From CAG-452 sp045531335 (GTDB taxonomy: Bacteria > Bacillota > Clostridia > TANB77 > CAG-508), in contig JAZSDU010000048.1 of assembly GCA_045531335.1 (NCBI GenBank), forward strand, positions 29,801 through 93,800: a stretch of DNA of 64,000 bases, in the 5' to 3' direction. Of the stretch, positions 61,602 to 64,000 are shown piece after piece. Position 1 is the first letter of the stretch. Each line of letters starts with the position of its first letter. Under the pieces are notes generated by a model, which saw only the letters and a program-made list of their open reading frames with translations, was not told the DNA's origin and made no database searches. Made by a program: the position numbers and the translations under genes.

Positions 61602-62958
61602 TTATTTTATTGATAGCACCGTAACGCACTCAACATGTCCGTGTAAATGGAAACATGTCTACTGGTTGCACATTTTTTAATTCATATTTTTCTTCTAATA
61701 AGCTAATATCTCTTGCAAGTGTTGCTGGATTACAACTAATATAGATTATTTTACTTGGCTCTAATTCTTGTAATACACCAACAGTCTTTTTATCTAATCC
61801 TTTTCTTGGTGGATCTACAAAAACTACATTTGGTTTTATATTATCTCTTTCTATAATTTTAGGTAGAACTTTTTCTACATCTCCTGCAAAAAACTCTATA
61901 TTATCAATATTATTTATTTTTGCATTATGCTTTGCATCTTCTATTGCTTGTTCTACAATTTCTATTCCATATACTTTTTTAAAGTATTTTGATGCAAATA
62001 TTCCTATTGTTCCTATACCACAGTACAGATCAAGTGCAATATCATTATTTTTATCATCCAAAGAATTTATTGCAGTATTATATAGTATCTCTGTTTGAAT
62101 AGGATTAACTTGATAAAATGATAATGGAGATATTTTGAATTTGTAATCTCCTAATATATCGTATATATATCCATCTCCATATATTAATTCTGTTTTATCT
62201 CCTAATATTACGTTGGTGTTTTTTGTGTTAAAGTTTTTTACAATTGATTTAATATTTTTATGTTTTTCTGTTAAAAACTTAGTTAATTCTTTTTCTTTTT
62301 TGAAATTGTTATCATTTAAAACTAGTGTTACTAATATTTCATTTGTTTTTACACCAATTCTTATAATTATATGTCTTACTGTTCCTTCTAGAAGCTCCTC
62401 GTTATATGCTGATATATTGTTCTCTTTTATAAATTTAAAAATATCATTTGCTATAATTTGACATTCTTTATTTTGTATAAAACATTTCTCAGTTGGAATA
62501 ATATTATGAGTTCTACTTGAGTAAACTCCCATTATAACATTTTGTTCTTTATCAATTCCTACTGGATATTGAAGCTTGTTTCTATAGTATAAAGGATTTT
62601 CCATTCCTATAATATCATTTACTTGTACCTCTCTTTTTAATGCTTTGTACATACAATTTTCTACAACTGCTTTTTTAATATTTAATGTTTCTTCATACTT
62701 AATATGTCTTAAATTGCAGCCGCCACATCTTTTATAAGTAGTACATTCTTCATCTATTCTATTGTTAGATTTTTTTAAGATTTCAACTATTTTTCCATAT
62801 GCAAAATTTGTTTGAACTTTCAAAATTTGTATTTTAATTTTTTCCCCTTTAATTGCTTGGTCTATAAATACAGTTATTCCATCAATTTTTGCAATTCCTT
62901 CACCTTGAAATCCATTATCAATTATATCTACAATATATTCTTCATTTTTCTTTAACAT
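61602..62958 (-). CDS. rlmD: 23S rRNA (uracil-5-)-methyltransferase RlmD-type, read through a CGG +1 shift
   Basis: The protein starts at 62958 (AAAGGAG site) with a TRAM domain (about 1-60). Iron-sulfur cysteines are in CTTYKRCGGC, SAM motif I is in ALDLYCGIGTIGIF and the catalytic cysteine is in IYISCNPATLARD. The frame reaches DMFPFT and then CGG at 61639-61641, ending two codons later. The family end needs the +1 frame: with CGGA read as Gly it gives TGHVECVTVLSIK, the expected C-terminus. The full length is then 451 residues. The short form lacks only this end. Confidence 0.9.
61639..61641 (-). other. CGG +1 frameshift site near the end of rlmD
   Basis: The in-frame codons are ACA CGG ACA TGT TGA. 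Dropping the C gives ACA GGA CAT GTT GAG TGC, which reads T-G-H-V-E-C, the family's C-terminal motif. Confidence 0.75.
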
Positions 62959-63085
62959 TATTATCTCCTTTTTTAAAATTATATTGTAAAAATGCTTAAA
63001 AATCAATAATTTTGTAATAATATGTATAATTCTGAAATCACTTGGAAACAATAATATAAAACAAAACAGATTGGAGGTTTATAAG

Positions 63086-63283
63086 ATGAAAATTATAAAT
63101 TCAATTGCACTTACACTTGTTATAGTTGGCGCTATAAATTGGCTACTAGTTGGATTATTTGAATTCAATTTAGTAGATGCAATTTTTGGAAGTTTATCTG
63201 CCTTAACAAGAATAATATACACTCTTGTAGGAATAGCAGGTATTTGGTGTATTGCTCTTTACAGTAAAATTTGTCATGACTAA
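63086..63283 (+). CDS. DUF378 family membrane protein
   Basis: The 65-residue protein starts at 63086 with a GGAGG site. It has two spans and the DUF378 core ALTLVIVGAINWLLVGLF, then LVGIAGIWCIALY. The function is unknown. It is one of few plus-strand genes and is followed by a large terminator hairpin. Confidence 0.88.
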   Translation: MKIINSIALTLVIVGAINWLLVGLFEFNLVDAIFGSLSALTRIIYTLVGIAGIWCIALYSKICHD

Positions 63284-63364
63284 AAGTAGACTAAAGGGGA
63301 AAGACCCCAATAGTCTATATTTAAAAAATAGACTATTGGGGTCTGTCCCCTTTAGTCTACTTTT
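63282..63364. terminator. Long bidirectional hairpin terminator
   Basis: The 37-base arms 63282-63318 and 63328-63364 pair with a single mismatch around a short AT-rich loop. It stands between the convergent DUF378 and YbaK genes and has a T run on each side. Confidence 0.8.
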
Positions 63365-63380
63365 TTAAATTTTTATTACT

Positions 63381-63845
63381 TTAAATTTTACATACATCTA
63401 TCCAAGATATATAATTAGAATATTTTTCTAATTCTTCTATTGTAAGCTCTATTGCACTATTACTACTTCCACAAGCGGGATACACTGTTTCAAATCTTTT
63501 TAAAGATTCATCTAAGTATACTTCTACTCCATCATTTATTGCAAATGGACAAACGCCTCCAACTGCATGACCAATTATTGATTCTACTTCATCAAATGCC
63601 AACATTTTAGCTTTTTTGTTAAACTTAGCTTTATATTTAGCATTATCAATTTTAGCATCACCTGCTACAACAATTAAAATAGGTTGTTCATCTACTTTAA
63701 ATGATAATGTTTTTGCTATCCTCTTTGGTTCACAATTTAAAGCTTTTGCAGCAAGTTCTACTGTTGCACTGGATTCTTCAAATTCTTGTATTCTGTTATC
63801 CATATCATATTTTCTAAAATACTCTTTTACTTTTTCTATTGCCAT
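63381..63845 (-). CDS. YbaK/EbsC-family aminoacyl-tRNA deacylase
   Basis: The 154-residue protein is a stand-alone editing domain: TVELAAKALNCEPKRIAKTLSFK, the conserved lysine and GHAVGGVCPFAIN loop, and the end VYPACGSSNSAIELT. Such proteins hydrolyse misacylated tRNA such as Cys-tRNA-Pro or Ala-tRNA-Pro. The exact substrate is not fixed by sequence. Confidence 0.85.
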   Translation of the reverse strand: MAIEKVKEYFRKYDMDNRIQEFEESSATVELAAKALNCEPKRIAKTLSFKVDEQPILIVVAGDAKIDNAKYKAKFNKKAKMLAFDEVESIIGHAVGGVCPFAINDGVEVYLDESLKRFETVYPACGSSNSAIELTIEELEKYSNYISWIDVCKI

Positions 63846-63868
63846 TTTATTCTCCTTCTAATAAATTT

Positions 63869-63995
63869 CCTCCGGCATAGCCGGAGGTTTTTCCTTTCCG
63901 CCTAAAAGGCTTCTCTACTGGCTCCCACTAAAGTGGCCTTTGCGACTGACTCTTGCAATCGTCAGTCGCTACCCCTTAAAGGGGTCGATATCTTC
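63869..63995. repeat. Array of five GC-rich hairpins at the window edge
   Basis: Five consecutive inverted repeats: CCTCCGGC/GCCGGAGG (63869-63887, then TTTTT), GCC/GGC (63900-63910), CCACT/AGTGG (63925-63936), GCGACTGAC/GTCAGTCGC (63942-63969) and ACCCCTT/AAGGGGT (63971-63985). The GC content is far above the surroundings. It may be part of a larger repeat or structured RNA continuing outside the window. Confidence 0.55.
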
Positions 63996-64000
63996 TAGTG

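Noticed and set aside
14750..61641. CGG reassigned to another amino acid such as Trp or Gln
   Set aside because: Reassignment keeps three-base reading, but all five genes need a one-base skip to regain the family sequence. A different amino acid cannot repair the frame.
14750..61641. Five independent random sequencing errors or pseudogenes
   Set aside because: The extra base is not in a homopolymer and is always the C of an in-frame CGG. Chance indels would hit many contexts. A systematic artefact remains possible and is stated in the main finding.

Overview
The window is about 28% GC. It carries sporulation coat genes (cotJABC), a sortase with its surface-protein substrate, Stickland-type ornithine metabolism and the non-mevalonate isoprenoid pathway. 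Together these point to a low-GC, spore-forming, anaerobic gut-type Clostridia genome; placing it in an uncultured CAG-508/TANB77-like lineage is only a guess. Nearly all genes lie on the minus strand in long, tightly packed operons. I see no rRNA, tRNA or CRISPR array, and no gene-free stretch over 300 bases.

The most interesting signal is a recoding pattern. In five unrelated genes (rdgB, two MFS transporters, an ABC exporter and an RlmD-type rRNA methyltransferase) the reading frame breaks at exactly one place. At each place the in-frame codon is CGG, and skipping its C (reading the next GGN as glycine) restores a protein of normal family length and sequence. I checked the CCG trinucleotides of the plus strand inside the minus-strand genes, and CGG in the plus-strand genes, and found no other in-frame CGG. 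This suggests that CGG has no arginine tRNA here and acts as a +1 frameshift signal (CGGN read as Gly). The main alternative is a systematic sequence artefact.

Region 1 (1-4760) is a mobile element with an OLD-family nuclease (cut by the window edge), a zinc-finger protein, an HTH protein, a large serine recombinase and a RelE/ParE-type toxin-antitoxin pair. It ends inside cotJC, whose 3' part is missing, like a skin-type element interrupting a sporulation gene. Region 2 (4.7-16.3 kb) holds cotJABC, pyruvate kinase, sortase and substrate, glucan phosphorylase, type II pantothenate kinase, a DUF4258/YgiT pair, galactokinase, rdgB and pyridoxal kinase. Region 3 (16.4-22.6 kb) has an AlkD-like protein, four related MFS transporters and a histidine phosphatase. 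Region 4 (22.7-31.9 kb) has diaminopentanoate dehydrogenase, thioredoxin and its reductase, a possible type I toxin, and an ABC exporter pair led by a 54-residue peptide. Region 5 (32-45 kb) has acetyltransferases, tandem unknown paralogues, an HTH-Rossmann regulator, an ABC-2 exporter and small-molecule enzymes. Region 6 (44.7-49.9 kb) is nadE-dxr-ispD-ispE-ispF. Region 7 (50-64 kb) is mixed: MFS, cupins, radical SAM, S1 protein, Fic operon, RlmD and YbaK.

The non-coding sequence is also rich. Two small membrane-protein genes have a 5'-leader hairpin whose loop is complementary to their terminator loop. A candidate type I toxin gene has complementary transcript ends. Two genes have their ribosome binding site inside the preceding terminator stem. 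A family of GC-rich palindromes ending in CCCTACA is scattered between genes.
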